DNA from: Aporrectodea caliginosa
Taxonomy: Eukaryota; Annelida; Clitellata; Crassiclitellata; Lumbricidae
Assembly: GCA_020284085.1 (NCBI GenBank)
Contig: JACEVL010001163.1
Location: 20,001 to 84,000 of the forward strand
Length of the DNA: 64,000 bases
Direction of reading: 5' to 3'
A program made the translations under genes and the position numbers. Shown here one piece after another: positions 23,379-35,500 of the stretch. Numbering within the stretch: position 1 is the first letter of the stretch; each line of letters starts with the position of its first letter. The notes under the pieces were generated by a model that was given only the letters and a program-made list of their open reading frames with translations, ran no database searches and was not told the origin of the DNA.

Positions 23379-24739
23379 GCACCTTTAACAATAGGACACA
23401 ATCTGCATAAATTTCATTTTTTGCATCTGTGATTAGCTTCTTTAGAAAAAATATCCTTATCAGTCTAGCTTACTGCGCATCTATTAATAGGCTAATTATG
23501 TTTTTGGAAACGCTGAACGCCAACATTTCCTAAAATCTAAACATCATCTGTCGTTATCGCGATGTGTTATGCAAACACACTGATAAAGTATTATCAACAG
23601 TGGACACATTTTGAACTTGATTGTTTTGTCGATATATGCAGATGGTTACTGAAAGTTTGTCTAAGTAATGCAATGAGCACGGGCAGCCAGTTGTATAGGG
23701 TCGTTTAGAGGCCTCGTGTTAGCAAATAAAATCGAGACTATCGACGTAGATTAGATAATGCAGAGACTATGAACATGAAACATAATATTATTAAACATTT
23801 CTAACAGGTGATCCTCATTAGTACGACGGGTTGAACTCAAGTGTGTACATAATTATGTTGAAAGACGATTGACGTTTATATCAAAAGATCGCTCCTTTTG
23901 TATATGACTACTGAGAAAGGAGGGGACAGGATCATCTTTCAACAGTTTTTTTGTTTCTCAGTGAGTACCTTGTTCTCTGCTGAAGAAGCAGCTGAGTGGC
24001 ATGGTGGCCAATTAGTTTGAGAGCTCTTTTTGTTACGCGGTATCGTCAGCGGTATGAGTGGGTTCAAGGTTTGTGGTGTAGGAACCTTTATAAACATCAG
24101 AGTATTCAGCGCTATCGATTGATGATTTTTCAATAGATAGTTGCGCTTTATAAATAAAGAAATAATATCAGTGGCAAAATACAGAAGGCCGGCGGCTCTT
24201 CGAGATATAGCGGACTCAGCTTCAGCTACATGCTAGACTCAAGAGTTCAAGATGAAAAACCACTCCCATGTATGTATGCATCCTGCTAAAATCGTATACT
24301 CATCTCAAGCAATAACTGCAGCCTGCAGTACAGTTTAGGAATAGGCCGCTGTGCATGACCGTTGTTTTTTCGGTTGCGTTCAGATTTCTAGGACGCCACT
24401 GTCATGAAGATGAGGGACGGTTTCTTTTTTATGTGAGAGCAAAGTATTATTCGTATTAATATGGCATTGAATAAAAATATGTTTTTTAATCAATGTATTG
24501 TGAGAATACAACTGCAAAACTAGAAACGCGAATTGAAATCTCTGTATCTTCATTTGTATCTTCATTTGTTTCAGATTTTTCTGTTCTCCTGCACAAGCAG
24601 CAAAAACATCAACGGCAAAAACTCAGAGGATGTTTTCAGTATTACTGATCTGCACGGGAATTTTTTTGGAAAAGGCCAAATCTGGTAGAACATCTCATGA
24701 TACTTACATTCACGTGTTGGCTCATGTATGTATATATGT
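23379..24739. other. No recognisable feature
   Basis: No convincing gene, RNA or element on either strand. Confidence 0.5.
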
Positions 24740-24754
24740 ATGTGTATATGTAGG

Positions 24755-25012
<258 letters not shown>

Positions 25013-25622
25013 TGTATGTATATGTGTATGAATGTATGTATTTATGTACGTATGTATGTATTCATTCATTTAATTCATTTCAGATATTTATATAGCGCCC
25101 CTTTAAGATTTCTACTCAGAGGCGCTCCCGAATACAGCGCGGACACTGAATCGGAGTTTCACGCCGAAGCGCATGACCAATTGTGAGTGAAGGACTTGCA
25201 CAGGGTCCCTACGCGGCGGCTAGAGGTGGAATCGAACCCGCAACCCTCCGGATGCAAGGCACCAAACATACCTCCACACCACCGCGCCCCATATATGTAT
25301 TGAATGTATGTATATATGTATATATGTATAATTATATGTATGTACGAATGTATGTATGTATGTATGTATGTATGTATTATATGTATGTATGCATTGCATG
25401 TATGTATGTATGTATGTTTGTATGTATTTATGTATGTATATATGTATGTATTGAATGAATGTATGTATGTATATATGTATGTATGTATGTATGAATGTAT
25501 GTCTGTATGTATGCATGTATGTATTGTATTTATGTATGTATGTATGTATGTATGTATGTATAATTGTATATATGTATGCATGTATGTATGTATGTATGTA
25601 TGTATGCATGTATGTATGTATG

Positions 25623-25654
<32 letters not shown>

Positions 25655-25692
25655 TGTATGCATGTATGCATGTATGTACGTATGGATGTGTG
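25013..25692. repeat. (TATG)n microsatellite split by a SINE
   Basis: TATG-type repeats with variants (tatatg, gcatg, gaatg) at 25013-25060 and 25292-25692. The SINE at 25071-25290 lies in the middle. Long Y/M/C/V frames are artefacts. Confidence 0.95.
25071..25290 (-). mobile_element. tRNA-derived SINE, minus strand
   Basis: The head at 25290 reads ggggcgcggtggtgtggagg (A box) and the B box is GGGTTCGATTCC near 25232. The body and the gcgctatataaat 3' end match the copy at 1352. It has a single B-box block and is inserted in the TATG microsatellite. Confidence 0.9.
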
Positions 25693-25696
25693 TACA

Positions 25697-26740
25697 ATGT
25701 CATCAAATGCCGCCTATGCAGTCCGGGCTATGAGTCGAACACTGGATGCGTTGGGGTTTTGGATGTCGTCAAACCACCTTCGCCTTAACCCGGCAAAGAC
25801 TAAATTCATTTGGCTGCCCATCCGGCAGCAGCTTGCCGAATTCCCCGGTTACACTTTCTCCACTACTGTTCGTGACCTTGGAATCCTACTCGACCAAGAA
25901 CTTGTTCTTGCGCCTCAACTCCATTGTTTTAGTCGCAATTGCTTTCACCAGCTGCGCCAGCTTCGCACTGTCGCACGCTCACTGACTTCCAGTTCTACAA
26001 ACACTTTACTGCATTCCTTTGTCTGTGCTCGTCTTGACTACAGTAACTGTTCTTCTTTTTACTCCGGTCTACCGTCCAGTCGGCTGGCATGCCTTATGGA
26101 CCGAATACCCAAATTCGGTCATGTTTCCAATTACGAAACTTGATATTGCACTGTTGGTCAAGGATTTAGCGAATTCAGATGTCTGAAATGTTGTTCTAGG
26201 TGTCCCTAGTTAGCGGGATCTTGATTCCTTTTGGGACTCCTCTTGCGGCCAATCCTGATATTTTATGTTGAAATGTTATGTGATTTGATTTGGCTTCAAT
26301 ACTAGAGTTTTTTATGTGATTTGATTTTGATTGACATTCTGGAAACTCTACACTGGCTCCCTATCCGCCAACGCATTGTGTACAGAATCGCCTCTCTGGT
26401 GTGGCGATGTCAGCTTGGCCTTACCCGAACCTATCTGCGGGACCTCTGTCGTCCCGTTTCGGGCGCCCAGGGTTGTCGCTCCCTTCGCTTCTCTGGGAGG
26501 GAGGGCTCATAGTCCTGTTTGCCCGCACAGCTACCATGCAAAATCGTGCTTTCCAAGTGGTGGACTCGACGTCTGGAATGGGCTGCCCTTGAAATTGCGC
26601 CTTCTTCCAAGAACGCTCTCTGGCACGTTCTATGCTAAACTGAAAACTGTTCTCTTTGGCCGTGCTGGAGTCGGGAGCACCTCTGAGTAGTTCCCTCGAA
26701 GAGGTGCTATATAAATTTCCTGAATGAATGAATGACTGAC
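25697..26740 (+). mobile_element. LINE 3' part (L2/CR1-like) with an internal 180-bp insert
   Basis: The + strand reads AVRAMSRTLDALGFWMSS, LRLNPAKTKFIWLPIRQQL, TVRDLGILLDQEL, LLHSFVCARLDYS and RIPKFGHVS to 26142. It resumes at about 26328 with LETLHWLPIRQRIVYRIASLVW and LRDLCRP. After a frameshift come DVWNGLPLKLRL and LKTVLFGRAG. The tail is ggtgctatataaat and GAATGAATGA. The insert 26143-26325 is AT-rich and has a direct repeat (tatgtgatttgattt) near its right end. This is the closest relative of LINE B (17993-19010). Confidence 0.88.
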
Positions 26741-27524
26741 TGAATTATGTCCAACTTTTGCCAAAATCAATGTTAATATCTTTTTTAGTAAACAATGGCA
26801 TAAGGCTTCAGAGGACAGTTGTTATAAGTCCTGGTTAGGACTTGTAACAACTTTTCATGGGAAATAATATAAGTTACAAATGTTATAATTATGTCCTCTA
26901 CTGAAAAATTCACAGAGCACAAAATTAATGTAGTATGTGGACCTATAACATTGTGCTCAGGGAAATATGGCCAATTAGCTATTATTTACGTAAATTCTAT
27001 GCAAGATGGCGTCAAGCCAGTGGCAATTTGAGGGTTTGGGATTTGTTATTTTTGTAAATAATTATTGTAATAAGAGTTTACAATAAATCACAGTCATGGT
27101 TGCTCGTCGGTCTGAAATAACTAAAGATAATTTTATAATTAAGTTTAGTGGCCGTTAGCGGATGTTGACCGCTTCACTTGCAAAAACATCATCAGCAATG
27201 TGATCGGCTTCGGCTTCACGCAGCGTGTAGGCCTATAATACTAATGTAAGTTAAACATAATATATTATTGACAATGCTACATCATTTGCGCCATCGGTTG
27301 ATGCCTTGTGCATTAGACACCGGCGCAATAGAAGTTGCTAATTACATCATTATTTCCATTTTAGTCAAACATCTGTTCACACTGACTCAGTCGAACAAAA
27401 TTCCTTAATCGCAACTTTGTAGGTTATGCATGTCAATAGATTTCTCAGGAGTTTAACACGATATCGGATTGTTTGAATGGCATGTGCTGTGTGCTGGAGC
27501 AATCCTTCCCGGAAATGGTTAAAT
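26741..27524. other. No recognisable feature
   Basis: No convincing gene or element on either strand. Confidence 0.5.
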
Positions 27525-28100
27525 CATATCCAGTTTTGCTATTTGTTTTGATTCCATGAATGCTTTAGATAAACTCAAATCCAGTTTCCTATTTGTTTTG
27601 ATTCCATGAACCCTTTATATAAAATCAAATCCAGTTTTGCTATTTGTTTTGATTCCATGAATGCTTTAGATAAACTCAAATCCAGTTTCCTATTTGTTTT
27701 GATTCCATGAACCCTTTATATAAAATCAAATCCAGTTTTGCTATTTGTTTTGATTCCATCAACTCTTTAGATAAAATCAAATCCAGTTTTTTTATTTATT
27801 TGGATTCCTTGAACCTTTTAGATAAAATAAAATCCAGTGTTGCTATTTGTTTTGATTCCGTGAACCCTTTAGCAGTGTTGCCGTTAGAGTCCAAAAAGAG
27901 GACGTATTTACGCCTTGACCTGGAATTTTTAGACGCAGCTCATAGCTTTCGGCTATCACACGTTTTGGACGTTTTTTATGGACGTAAAAACGGCCATTTG
28001 GGTGTTAACGTAAACACTGCCCTTTAGATAAAATTAAATCCAGTTTTGCTGTTTTTATTCTTTGAACCTTTAGGTAAAATCAAATCCAGTTTCGGTAACG
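27525..28100 (+). repeat. 50/51-bp minisatellite, about 9 copies
   Basis: The unit contains aaatccagtttt, gctatttgttttgattcc and gaacccttta(g/t)ataaaatc. CCAG marks fall at 27530, 27581, 27631, 27682, 27732, 27783 and 27834, alternating 51 and 50 bp. This suggests a 101-bp higher-order unit. After a MITE (27873-28019) two more decayed units follow. Confidence 0.93.
27865..28027. mobile_element. 147-bp hAT-type MITE with 8-bp target duplication
   Basis: The insert 27873-28019 begins CAGTGTT and ends AACACTG. It is flanked by the 8-bp duplication CCCTTTAG (27865-27872 and 28020-28027). It sits inside a minisatellite unit, so the empty site is available for comparison in neighbouring units. Confidence 0.88.
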
Positions 28101-29198
28101 TTATTCTTTTAATTAATGAATCCATACAATAGCCACATTTCTATAATCACAAAAACGATTATTATGTCTGATTTAAACATAAGTTGAGCACATAACGTAT
28201 GTTTAAATAAGCCAGAAGTTCCCACGATGTTGACTGTTAGGGATACCTGCAAACACATTCTAGGGTCTTGATTCCCGAAAACTGGGGCAATCTCGAGGAA
28301 TTTCATGTTTCATTACCACAAGGGACTAACAGTTGGTAAGGCTACGAAAGCAACAATATATAGTCGTTGCGTTGGTAATTCGGGAGAAGGTTAGAATCCC
28401 CGCACAGCATGTTGATTTGGGTGTTCGCAAGTTGTATGAGCCAAGATTTCTTTTGATTCAAGCAGGGCCGTTTTTAGGTCGTCGTAGGCCATAGGCACTC
28501 TTTAACTCGTAGGCCCCAACGGCCAGCTCTGCTAAAGCTAATTATTAATCACGCATTCACATTATTTACTGACGTTATGTTTAATCATGATTCACGAACA
28601 CACCCAGTTTTGATTTTAAATATCAATTTACTTTTTGTAATATTGATTATTTAATATCCTGAATTATTTAATATCCTGAATATACATCCACTAAGGTTTA
28701 ATGGAACATAACCCGTTTTACTTTTACTACGATGTTTGGATGTTATGAATCAATTAAGTTTATTGGGCTATGCAGCGGAAAGGTAATCTATGTGGGGCTT
28801 ATATAATATTATATGGAATAATGGAACATAATGGCAAACTGTAAGGCATAGTGTTTTTGGTAGTTCTATATATGCTTAAGTATTTTTACATCAAAATGCG
28901 GTTTGTCGTTGGCTTTAATAAAAAATATTATTATACTTCTTCTATCTTTTGTCTCGTTAGTGTTTACTGTTTTCGCAATAGCAACTGCTTATTGTCTTTT
29001 TTGTAAAGAGTCACGGGACTCAAGAACAGTTTCACAAGTTTTTTAATTAATATATTCAATTTTAAATAATCATGTCCGATGGATAGGCCTACAAGAGGAA
29101 ACACGAGTCTTGATTTGAGAAAAAAGAAAGAGAAAGAAGGACGACTATCTTCGCTTGCGCTACTTTCAATTGAAAACGAGTTAGCCTAATGCGGGAAT
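28101..29198. other. No recognisable feature
   Basis: AT-rich sequence with a short doubling of gaattatttaatatcct (about 28660). No gene recognised. Confidence 0.5.
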
Positions 29199-29363
29199 TG
29201 ACATTTGAAGTCGTCATAATATAGCGTCTTCAAATGTCATTTAACGGATCTTTCCTTTAGCAAAGTCACATATGATCACATATTATGTGATTTTGCTAAT
29301 GCAGAGATCCGTAAAGTTAATATAATGTACGTTGTTGCACAGCTTAACTTAACGTTAAGTTAA
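29199..29363. repeat. Cluster of perfect and near-perfect palindromes
   Basis: Three structures in 165 bp. TGACATTTGAAG is answered by CTTCAAATGTCA (29199-29210, 29228-29239). ACGGATCT (29244-29251) and AGATCCGT (29305-29312) enclose TTAGCAAAGTCACATA and its complement with one mismatch (29257-29272, 29284-29299). TTAACTTAACGTTAAGTTAA is a perfect 20-bp palindrome (29344-29363). Confidence 0.88.
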
Positions 29364-30049
29364 TAACATAAAGTTAAACTGTTTCGCTACTGGAAAGAAT
29401 TATTATATTAGAATTTGAAATTTCTTTTTTTCATTTTCGCGTCAAATTCAATCATCAATCTTTTTTCAATATCTCATTTTTTAGACTTTCGTAGGCTCCT
29501 GAAAGGTTCAAACTGTTGATGGTCGCAGAAACGTGGTGTGGCTCTGATCCAGTCTTACAATGGTGTAGGCTACTAACTAAGGATGATTCACATAAACAGT
29601 AGGCCCTACTTGCTGAAGCTTGTCTCCAGTCAGCCGACTATATTTTCTGTTCCAACAAAGGCAAAATGAAATAATAGCGGGTTTTGGGTTTTTATTTTTT
29701 ATTTTTTCTACGCATGTCATCGGCGATGTCGGTCGCTGATCGACTTCTCCGTCATTTCGACGGATTATTTCGTCAAAACGCAGAATTTTCTCAGTAACTT
29801 CGTAAATGTTGGAGTTTTCTGGAGCTTGGTTTGCGTACCTGACTTATTCGTCGGTTTTGTGAAGGATTTTGTGCGTCTATGGGTAATTTGTTCGCGAGTC
29901 ATCTTGTCGCCATGTGACTGCATCAAGCCCATCTGATGTGTACGGTCAAACCTGAGCCATACAGACCGTGTACGCCGCCTGTTACAGTAGCCGAGTGTTA
30001 TCGTGGAGGACGACGACGCGGGTCTCTGAAGTGACCTCGACCTTCAGTC
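29364..30049. other. No recognisable feature
   Basis: No gene or known element recognised. Confidence 0.5.
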
Positions 30050-30240
30050 ACTGGACGCGCTTCAATCTACCGACAGACGAACAACAAATCCCTATACTGT
30101 TTGCGCCTCGACGATTAGCCTCGACGATTAGCCGGACGTGCGTAATCTTCCACAATTGAGGAACTACTCGTCGGTATCGTCACCGTGTTTGCAACGCTGT
30201 CAGTTGTGGGTGCTCTACTCAATAGACGCAATTTGGCTCA
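30050..30240. repeat. Dispersed repeat, copy 1
   Basis: The stretch from gcgcttcaatctaccgac to gctctact, with tagccggacgtg and tcgtcaccgtgtttgc inside, recurs at 46795-46965. In this copy the 13-bp piece cctcgacgattag is doubled (about 30105-30132). About 200 bp downstream lies a LINE-type tail (30405-30475). The element type is not known. Confidence 0.8.
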
Positions 30241-30404
30241 GAGACTTCGAACATCTATGCCATCTTCAGCTGTCAACGGGAATCCATTGGTTGATACCAC
30301 GCGTGTGCGTGGTGACTGTTCTAGCTTACTGACAGTTACTGTGCATTGTTTTGCTAACTGGTGTAATTTTTCGTTCGTAATGACATTTAACATCATTTAG
30401 GCTA

Positions 30405-30475
30405 GCGTTGAGAGCGTCTCTGTGTAGATATCCTATAGAGGCGCCATATAAATTCTCAGAATGAATGAAAGAATA
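30405..30475 (+). mobile_element. LINE/SINE 3' tail
   Basis: gctagcgttgagagcgtctc then gaggcgccatataaattctc and GAATGAATGA. This is the same 3' end type as at 1595-1632 and 26690-26740. Confidence 0.7.
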
Positions 30476-31148
30476 CAAGTGTGATCAATGAGGAGCTGTG
30501 TCTTCCGGTGGTGGATAAAGTGTCCCTTTGAACCACTTCTGGCGTAGCTTTAGAACAGTTCAAACACAAATATTGTTACACACTCCATAACATGCACCAA
30601 ACAACTGTTTTCTCTTGTCTTATCTCGTCGAGGTAGCCAATTATTAAGACTAAGCGATCTTCAAAGCAATCGTGTAAGCTTATTCTATAAAACTCATATC
30701 ACTGTGTAGTACTGTGTACTGTACAATACGGTGGAGTGAAAAAAGAAAATTGAAATTTGAAAAGTAGTAGCAAATAAAAGTTGCCTAATGGCATGGGGTC
30801 AAAAAATTATGTCCAGAAAATCTTTAAAATATTATTGTCTTCCGCCCCCAAAAGATTGCCAAAATTAACAAAAATAGCGTTATTTCGAGGTTTTCTAGTA
30901 AAATACTCTAATTAAAAACTAATTAACTGTCATTCAATACTTACACCGTTGGAAAGAGCTCTTAAAACTGAAAAAATGATAAATTAATTGTAAGAATATG
31001 CCCATATTTGTAGAAGTTATTAACTTTTAAATTTCCTCGGGTTCGAAACATGCTCTAAGCCTGAAAACGGTTAAACACTAAGGTACTTTAGTTTAAATTT
31101 ACATCAACTCGATTCTTCACCGAGCTTTTCTCGGACAATCTTCCTCTT
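30476..31148. other. No recognisable feature
   Basis: AT-rich sequence upstream of the receptor gene model. No promoter motif can be supported. Confidence 0.5.
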
Positions 31149-31246
31149 ATGTCAACTGGTCTCATTCTTGCAACGATTTTCTTAGTCAGTCACAGCGGAA
31201 GTTTTTCTTTCCATCTGGCCTCTCTTCCATTGAATGACGGTCCAGT
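31149..31246 (+). CDS. Possible signal-peptide exon of the SRCR/CUB/Ig receptor
   Basis: ATG at 31149 opens MSTGLILATIFLVSHSGSFS, which has the hydrophobic core and small residues expected of a cleavable signal peptide. The frame differs from the SRCR exon 93 bases downstream, so an intron is needed. The only phase-1 donor that fits is a weak GTCCAG at 31247. The intron would be very short. The position just upstream of the first SRCR exon is right, but the splice site is poor and the true first exon could be further upstream. Confidence 0.3.
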
Positions 31247-31339
31247 TACGACACTTTCCTTTCTTCCACAACCTCGACGCATCATTTTACGACAATGCTC
31301 TCAGCGATCATCTTTGATCTTGAATGATTGCACTTGTAG

Positions 31340-31499
31340 AAGACCCTTCAAACTTCACCGTGCGATTGAACAATTCCATTGGTGACAATTCAAGGGAAGG
31401 ACGATTGGAGATATACTATTTAGGAAGATGGGGAACAGTGTGTGATGACTCATTTACAAATGCCAGCGCAAGAGTGGCATGTGCCAGTCTGGGATTTGG
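31340..31499 (+). CDS. Receptor exon: SRCR domain, first half
   Basis: The exon encodes EDPSNFTVRLNNSIG, REGRLEIYYLGRWGTVCDD and ARVACASLGFG. This is the N-terminal half of a scavenger receptor cysteine-rich domain with the hallmarks RLEIY, WGTVCDD and VACxxLGFG. The acceptor is ttgtag at 31334-31339 and the donor is gtaagt at 31500. The entry phase is 1 and the exit phase is 2, which joins exactly to 38826. The intron that follows (7.3 kb) holds a Gmr1-like Gypsy element. Extracellular role inferred from the family. Confidence 0.9.
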
Positions 31500-32572
31500 G
31501 TAAGTTCCTCTGGTTGCAGATTACGCGCCATTTCAATAATTATATCAATGTAAACATTTAAAAGTTACAAATACTTCGAAAGCATTTCTTGTGTTATATG
31601 CAGACATGTATGATACGGATAATAAACAGTGGGAAAAAGACAATCGAAGTTTTAGATTGGCGGCCATCTTTTGGCGCCATAATTAGACCCCTTCCGGTTT
31701 TTCCGATTTCGAGAAACTTTTAGTATGTTGTTCTCCAGACCTAATACACCATAAAACCAACATAAAACATTTTCTGGCAATTTTTGTGTGGTCATGTGGC
31801 ATATCTAACAAATGTTTTACATATATAATGAGCACAGGTGTTCCTTAGGTTGATATATATATAATTCGTATTCGATTGTTAAGCTGTTTTAGTCTTAGGC
31901 CTTAGTTGCGCGGTCGCCTGGCGGCGCTTGGCCTAAAGTAGCCTAAACTTTGGCTGACGACAGATTCTCTGCACGTGTAGTTAGCGCGCCGAACTTAGAA
32001 ACTGCTGATGATAGTGAATTTGAAGATATGTAGAGCAGTTGTTGTTTTAATGAAGTAGAGAGTTGTTGTTATGTAGAAGTTACAGTCGCGTTGTGTTTAA
32101 TGAAGAACTGTGTTTGAATATTAACTGTGGTTTAAAAGAAATACATTCAAAGAACTGTGTCAATTTACTTCGTAAACAGTTAGAAGACGTTGAGCAATTT
32201 ATACGTAGAGATAAGGAAAGTTTTTGAGTTAGGTCACAACTAAAGAAAGGACAGAAGAGTTGGTGACATATTTGGTGGCAGCAGCGGTGGAATTCGAAAC
32301 AACGTCGGAAGGATTCGAAACAACGTCTGGGATTCGAAACAACGTCTGGGATTCGAAACAACGTCGGAGATTCGAAACAACGTCCGTGAGAAGAGCAGGG
32401 TTGGTGGTATTTGAAACAACGTCGACTGCATACGAATCAACGTAAATCTACGACAACGAAAGCAAAGGTATACAAGTTTGTTGTTTTCAAACAAAGAACA
32501 ATCCCCAATACTTCAAACACAAAAGAAAACTCGTGTTTTCCAGAAAGGACAGCACTGAAGTAAAGAAGTAAG
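31500..32572 (+). other. Intron start and 5' region (LTR and leader) of the Gypsy element
   Basis: The leader of the element must lie here, because gag starts at 32573. The block tatttggtggcagcagcgg (32269-32287) looks like the junction of LTR and leader or primer site seen in Gypsy elements. The LTR itself cannot be bounded because the 3' LTR is missing. No host exon was recognised. Confidence 0.4.
32288..32455 (+). repeat. 18-20 bp tandem repeat in the Gypsy leader
   Basis: About seven copies of gattcgaaacaacgtc with short linkers. The first five are near-identical and the last two are diverged (tatttgaaacaacgtc, tacgaatcaacgt). The array lies between the presumed LTR/primer site and the gag start. 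Confidence 0.85.
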
Positions 32573-35500
32573 ATGGAGAAATTAAGTGTCAAAAAACAAG
32601 CAGAACTGAAGAAGATGTCTTCTGAAAGATTAAAACAGCGCTTGTTGAAGGCTGGTTTTGAAAAAGAAAAACTGGAAGATATGTCGCGTGAAGACATGTT
32701 GGAAGCGCTAGCTGAAGTCTGGCTTAAAGAAGAAGCAGAAGAAGAAGAAGGTGCTGTCGGTGGTGCTGTGGAAAAGGTTATTGAGAAACCACCTGGACCT
32801 ATGTCTATGGAGATGATGATGCAATGGATGATGATGACAAGACAAGAAGAGAAAGAAAGAGAGGAGAAACGGAGACAAGAAGAGAAAGAAATACGACAGG
32901 AAGAATTACGTCTTCAGAGAGAGAAAGAAGAGAAAGAATTAGAGAATGCAAGACAGGAAGAATTACGTCTTCAAAGAGAGAAGGAAGAGAAGGAAGAACG
33001 TCTTCAGAGAGAGAAAGAAGAGAAAGCAGAAAATGCAAGACAGGAAGAATTACGTCTTCAAAGAGAGAAAGAAGAAAAGGCAGAACGTCTTCAGAGAGAG
33101 AAAGAAGAGAAAGCAGAGCAAGTTCGTGTGGCAGAACTTGAATTGCAAAAGCAGCAATTTGAGATTCAATTAGAGCAATTGAGAAGAGATAGAGAAGATG
33201 CTGAAAGGAGAAGATTAGAGCAGATGATTGAATTTGAAAGGGCGCGGAAAAGTGACGAAGAGATACGTCAGCAACAGATTGAAGAGAAGAGACTACGTGA
33301 AGAAGAAAAGGAAAAAGTACGAATTTCAGAGTTGGAGCGAGCAGAAGAGGTTAGACAAGAAGAATTGAAATTACAGAGAGAAAGCATGGAGAAGGCGGAA
33401 GCGGAAAGACAAGAACGTTTAAAGTTGGAACAACAAAAAATAGCATTAAAAGAAGCACAACTCAAAGAGGAGAAACAAAATAGAGAAGCTCAAGAACAAA
33501 GAAGAGAAGAAGAACGAGAAGAACAGAAAAGGAAAAAGGAAGAAAGTGAAACGATGGTTTCGAAAATAAAGAAAATTGGTGATGCCATGAAACACGTGTT
33601 ACCTAAAATGCCAAACGATATGATGGAGGTGCCATTATATTTCGAAACGGTTGAGAATGCGTTTCGTAGTTTCAATGTGCAGGAACAATTCTGGGTGAAG
33701 TTACTATTGCCATTGATGACTCCGAAAGCTAGAACTGTTCTAAACAGATTGTCATTCGCTGATTTAGACGATTATGAGATCGTGAAAGAACACTTGTTAA
33801 AAGAATTCAAGTTGACACCGAGAGAGTACAGATCGAAGTTTATTGATGCGAAGAAGACAGCTGAAGAAACGTATACAATGTTTACAGCTAGGCTGAAGAA
33901 CTTGTTGAACTATTATGTGAAAAGTCGCAAAGTGGATAAGAATTTTGAGAAGTTGTTTGATTTGTTAGTGGCGGATAAGTTGAAAGAATCACTACCACCA
34001 GGTCCACTACAGTTTGTGCTGTCGAAGGAAGGAACTGATTGTTATGAAGCTAGTGTTGTGGCAGACCTAGCAGACATTCATGTTAATAATCGAATTGGTT
34101 TGGCAATTCCGAATAAGACAAGTTTTGGTTTTGTTCCCAATGGCAAAAGAAATCAACAGTCCACTCCAAATTTTGGTTTTCATTGGAAGAGCAATCAAGA
34201 AACAGGAAATCAGTTCAGAAGTACAGAAGTGAAACCAAATTATCCGGTAGTTCACGAGAATAAAGAGTCGATGATGGCCAGACAACGTCCGGTATATAAC
34301 AAGTCACCACCAAGGTTTGTCGCGAGAGAAGGCAATGCATCGTTTACTCCATATAAAAGAAAAGAAAGCATTGAACAACGAGGTGCAGTGGTGAAACGTT
34401 GTCACAATTGTGGATCAGACAGGCATTTAATGAAATTCTGTCCAGTTCCTGTTACAACCTCAAATTACGGTGGAAAACAAGAAAATTCGAGGGTGAATCG
34501 AATTCAAGTGGTTGATAATTCTGAAAGTCAAGCCACAGAACATCAGAATAATGAAACTGAAGTAAAGTCAGTGATGAAATGTCACCTTTCACCTGATATT
34601 CAGAAAGAAATTCTATTGCACAATGGAATGCAGAAAGAAATGGTTGGAAGAGATGAAAGTACAGCATTGAAGAAAGTGGTATTGCAGTACGTCGAGGTAG
34701 AGATTCGTGGAACAGCAGGAAAAGAACCAATAAAAGTAAAAGCACTTATTGATTCTGGAGCAGAGGTTCCGGTGATTAGTGAAGAATTACTGGAAGGCAT
34801 GAAGGTGGAGCAGATTGGAAAAGTGAACTTACAATGCGTGGCAGGAGATGCCATTCCTGCAAAGTTGGTAAAAGTTGATGTAAGGCTGTGTTGTAACGAT
34901 GTGGAAGAAGAGATAATTCCGCATAAAATCAAATGTTCACTGACACCGTATGTAACATTGATGTGTGCTAGTATTGCAAAAATGGGAAGCACAGAAAGAT
35001 TCTTGTTGCATCCAGAAATCATTGCAGAACTAAAAGCCGTACCACAAGTGAAAATGATACAAGGAGATGTGCAAGCGAATGTAACGACGAGATTGCAGAG
35101 TCAGCGAAAGAAAGTGATAGAAGTCGAAGAGGAAAGTGAAACTGAAAGTTCAAGTGAAGAGGAAAACGAAAGCGATGATCAACAAAGTTTAATGCAAGAC
35201 GGTATAACAGCAGAGATGAGTGAACAAGAGATGGCTGCATGCAAGAATGGTAATCTAAATGAAACGAAAGAGGATAATGAGTGTGATGTGGAGATAGCAG
35301 ATTTGTTTCAAGAAGATGAGAAAGATGAAGAACAACAGATGCAGATTGCAGACGCAAAGAAATTCGAAGAACAGCAGAGACAAGATGAATCATTGAAAGC
35401 ATGGTGGAATTTAGCGCCAGATAAAGAATCTGAATTCTGCGTGGTAAATGGCTTACTGTACAAGAGATATCGAATATTAGAGCAAACGATATATCAATTG

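Noticed and set aside
25300..25690. CRISPR-like or other spaced repeat array
   Set aside because: It is a plain tetranucleotide microsatellite with no conserved spacer pattern.
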